Assembly: GCF_028453695.1 (NCBI RefSeq)
Contig: NC_135778.1
Span: 7,884,166-7,948,165, forward strand
Length of the DNA stretch: 64,000 nucleotides
Origin: Augochlora pura
Taxonomy: Eukaryota; Arthropoda; Insecta; Hymenoptera; Halictidae
Direction of reading: 5' to 3'
Of this stretch, positions 60,531 through 64,000 are shown in pieces (within the stretch, counting starts at the first letter, position 1; each line of letters begins with the position of its first letter). The notes under the pieces are model-generated. The model did no database searches. It had not been told where the DNA came from and saw only the letters and a program-made list of their open reading frames with translations. Both the position numbers and the translations under genes were made by a program.

Positions 60531-63500
60531 CGACCGGTGAATTCAGAATTCCGATCAGTGCGTTCTACCTTGTCCCGCGAGTGACCGTGGAATAGAAGAG
60601 AGGTGGTTTACCCGAAGAACACGACAGCTGCATCGAGCCACCGGCCTGAAAATAGCACGGCAACCCCATGCCGAGGCCGAACAGCGAAGTCGAAGCCCTC
60701 TCTCCCTACGTCGGTGTACGGCCGCGGCTAAAAAGCCACCCACCTACGAGCAGCCTTTTAAATAGCGATCGCGTGCTTTTCCCTTTCTTTTTTTTTTGTT
60801 GCCTCCCCCCGCCGGCAGAAACTCCTCGCTAAATGACACGGCCGTGGAAAGAGGGTGTGCGCCGACGCTGATTTATAAGAAGAACCAGGCGTTTCCGGAT
60901 AGTTTCCAGGATGACAAGCGAGGGACAAGCGGGGGCCGAACGGAACATTTATTTTTCACCGAGCGACCCTGCATTACGCTTAATGACTCTGTTCTCCTTA
61001 TCGAGCGGGGAGAACAACTCTCCCTCTCCGTGGTTCGCCAAGAGTGCTTCCATTTTTTTTCAGCCGTCCCTTCGGCACGAGCCTTCGGAGTCGAACCGCG
61101 TCGGGGCTTTGGAAGATAAGATCCGGCGATGCTGACGAACGAAGGCGCTTCTGTACAAATTCTTATGTTTTAATTACAATAATAATAGTAATAATAGTAA
61201 TGATAATAATAATGGGATGAACCCCCTCTTTAACGGGATATACCCCTTTCGTTATAAGATACAAAATAGTAGCGAACCCCTTTCCATTTCTCAGTATACG
61301 TGACATCGTGGAGTCACTTAAAAAATATGTAAATCTAAATGTTTTAATATTTATTTACAGGTTGGCAGGCTATATAAAAATGCTATGGGCTCATCGATAA
61401 TCCCGTAGGGTTATTCTAGAGTTAAAAAGAATATTAAGCGCGTAGTATTTTCTAGAATAATACACCGGATGGTTTAATCCGGTGGTGGAAAATTTAGAAT
61501 CAGTTGCTCGGTAAGTGAAAATGCGCAGAGTTTGTTCACATGACGTTGCCGGAAGAGCATCTATAAGTATAGTTGTGATGCAAAACCGTGTTCGACGTGT
61601 GAAGTGACATCTCCTTAAGTTCCCGATAAAAATAGTTCCTGGCGCTTAATCTCATCCACGATTTAACGACCCACGTACGCGCATCCTCCAGATCGTAAAA
61701 TCGCGAGAACATACGGAAGTTCGTGATCCAAAAATTGTGTCTGATCTCACGGATAGAAAATTGATCAGCCTAGCCTACAGGCAATTATAAAAAATTATAC
61801 ACTTTTGTTTAGATGCTGGCAGTCGATTGAGAAGAATTAACTGAACTCATACTTCTATGAGATAATTGACTGTGAATTTCTAAGTTGGTACGAAAGAAAG
61901 AAAGAAACTAGTCTTATAACAAATGAATATGACTATTGTCACTGCTCCAAACTGTAGCAGATAAACCGACCGAAATGGGATCCGTACTCGAACCCGAATC
62001 GATGCGCGCGATTCATCAACGGATTCGTACACCTACACACGAATTCCGGTGTCGCTTTTGAAATGAACGAACGAACGATCAGGCGGCAACTGTACCCGAG
62101 CACGCGAAAATACCCGTTCGGTTCTAGATGAAAATAATTCGCACCTAATTCCATTCATAAAGCAGCGAGCCGTTCGTCTTCTGGCGGATGGTACGAGAAT
62201 TCCGTGAAATTCGTGCGTACGCTTCGCGATTTCGCCAGCAGCCGAAGCCGATCGCGCGCGAGCGGCAGCCGTACGAATCGTCGGGCCGTAACTCAAAATA
62301 CTCGCGAACTTTTCCATCTTGTTTCAATGAGTAATGAGGGATGCACGTGGTATCGGGATACATCGGAGCGGAGCTCCTCCCATTCCTCGTGACGGGTGTG
62401 CGCGAGAGAGCTTCCTCCTCCGCCACCTGGAGCTCCTCCAACCCGCACCGAAAATACGCTTCGAAAACGCCGCGGCGCGTTCCCTCGAGGACCGCGCATC
62501 TCGGGCACCTGTAGAATGCGTGGACACGCCGTCGCCGGTTGTTAAAGCGGTCCACGAGGTAAATTAACCCCTTCGGTGTAGCACAGACCCGCGACATTTC
62601 CCTCGAAGCGGATATACTACTCGATACACTACTCGAAAAAAAATTGTGGCACAGACGAAGCTTGGATACAAATGGATAACTCCGCGAAAAATCATCGTAG
62701 GATGATACCTTTTTTATAAATTAAAGCTCAAAGTCTCTACTTTGGAATGGTTTTGAATTTTAAGCTCGATGCACCCTTGCCATTGTAACCCTTTAAATGT
62801 GTAACGCTATTCTATAATTTTATACGCGGAATTAGAATTGAGTTACCCAAAGAATTATAACAACAGTCATTCGATTGCACTGTAATACAATCGCATTGCA
62901 ACTCGTAATTTAAATCCTCGTAACACTGTGCAATTAAATTTCGAATGTCGCAGAATTCAACGACAATGTGATGAGATTAACACGACTTCGGCCACGTCGA
63001 AAGAGTTAATACCGGAACGTTGATCTCGCCGATCGTAGAAGCAGATTGCGGCGACCACGGGGATATCATAATTGGAAATCGTAAATTCACGTCGGAACAG
63101 GTTAAACAGCGGCCAAACACCGCCTCCGTGTGTCCGATGACACGCAGCGAGAGACCCCTTCTTCCGAAACGCTGACAATCCGTCGCGTCGCCGAGAAAAG
63201 CTTGGCAGCCCTCGGGGTTGCGTCAAGACGATTCGAGGATGCCCGACGCTCGTGACTTTATTTTTAGGCGCGACGTCGATACCGCCCCGCGGCCGCGCCA
63301 CCGATTGCGATAGGTGGCCCCAAGACACCTGTTCTTTGAATCGCTTCGAAAACAAGCAGAGTCGCCGGGCTCCGGGATTTATTCAATCGCGAAACAACGG
63401 CCGCGCCGGGAGCCACGCCGCCACCGCGTGTTCCCCTTATAAATCACCGCGAAAAGGAGGACTCGTTCACGATTATTACTCATCGAACTTCGCCGAATCT

Positions 63501-63851
63501 TCCTTTGTCTTTTCTTGAACTTTCCATCGCTTACTAGATCAACACGATCGACAACTTTCTTCGACGAATTCTGCTTCGTATAGTTGTTTCTATAATTATG
63601 TTCAATCACTTCTTCGTGCAATTTTAGTTGTCTTACTACTCTTGCTTATGTATTACGCAATTTTACATTATTTTGTTTTCTATATTATACATATCATTGC
63701 GGACCCAGTGCGTTAAGGTACTTTTGATCGATCCAACAATTTTTTAATGTCAATAAGAACGTATCTTTTCACTGTTAGAAATTTTACATAGTCAATTTTG
63801 TGATAAATGCGGACTCGAAACAGCGGTTGATTTTCAGTTGCTTCTTGTCAG
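60531..63851. other. no supported gene
   Basis: GC-rich patches (60.5-61.1, 62.0-62.6 and 63.0-63.5 kb) produce many overlapping frames on both strands with no recognisable motif. A possible TTAA-type MITE lies at about 62573-63011 (TTAACCCCTTCG at the left, CGAAAGAGTTAA at the right). Confidence 0.4.
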
Positions 63852-64000
63852 GTATCTCGAGTTACCCGAAAGTGGAGCTGCCCGGTTGCTACAACGGCAA
63901 TCCTCCAATAGAAATAAATCGAGTTTGGGTAGAATTTCGCCGGGGCGGTGGTAGGAACGGGAGAGACATCGACGAGGAACGGGCAGAAGGTGTCAAGACG
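63852..64000 (+). other. possible exon running off the right edge
   Basis: After a pyrimidine-rich CTTCTTGTCAG, one plus-strand frame (GISSYPKVELPGCYNGNPPI...) stays open to the window end, about 49 codons. A second frame (YLELPESGAARLLQRQSS...) is open for about 35 codons. Neither is recognised, and the frame cannot be decided from this end alone. Confidence 0.25.

Noticed and set aside
1..64000. CRISPR arrays, bacterial operons, viral or transposase/reverse-transcriptase genes
   Set aside because: None was seen; the direct repeats are eukaryotic minisatellites without spacers, and the mobile elements found are non-coding.

Overview
The window is animal nuclear DNA, almost certainly from an insect and most likely a hymenopteran (bee-like). 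Genes are split into many short exons with GT-AG introns, intergenic DNA is AT-rich but broken by CpG-rich patches, minisatellites and microsatellites are abundant, and every recognisable protein is of insect type. There are no operons, ribosome-binding sites or CRISPR arrays. A run of exactly 100 Ns (47575-47674) marks a scaffold gap. Exon boundaries were placed by hand from splice sites, reading-frame phase and family resemblance.

Layout. 1511-5100 (+): a two-exon neuropeptide-type GPCR. 5373-12605 (-): 21 exons giving the first ~1,446 residues of Furry, the giant NDR-kinase scaffold. Furry does not end inside the window, so the GPCR appears to sit, in the opposite orientation, inside a Furry intron that runs off the left edge. 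16995-19244 (+): the four-exon ADP/ATP translocase. 20633-21340 (-): the four-exon Golgi transport protein GOT1, convergent with the translocase. 22410-46668 (-): thirteen exons of a calpain whose catalytic Cys is Lys and whose catalytic His is missing, i.e. a Calpain-C-type pseudoprotease. Its N-terminal exons (about 100 residues) were not found. One of its introns is about 18.8 kb and is filled with minisatellites and MITE-like elements.

The right third (46.7-64 kb) is sparse. It holds the gap, tRNA-like and hairpin sequences, large tandem arrays, a candidate unrecognised three-exon 59-residue gene (52936-53828, -), a possible further upstream exon (about 60431-60530, -) and a possible exon running off the right edge.

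The genes do not form a pathway. Furry and Calpain-C are regulatory scaffold or pseudoenzyme proteins, while the translocase and GOT1 are housekeeping genes for mitochondrial nucleotide exchange and ER-Golgi traffic. The observations most worth following are the double loss of the calpain catalytic residues, an in-frame 147-nt Furry exon, the nested GPCR, the small three-exon gene and a 31-bp pre-miRNA-like hairpin at 41305-41380.
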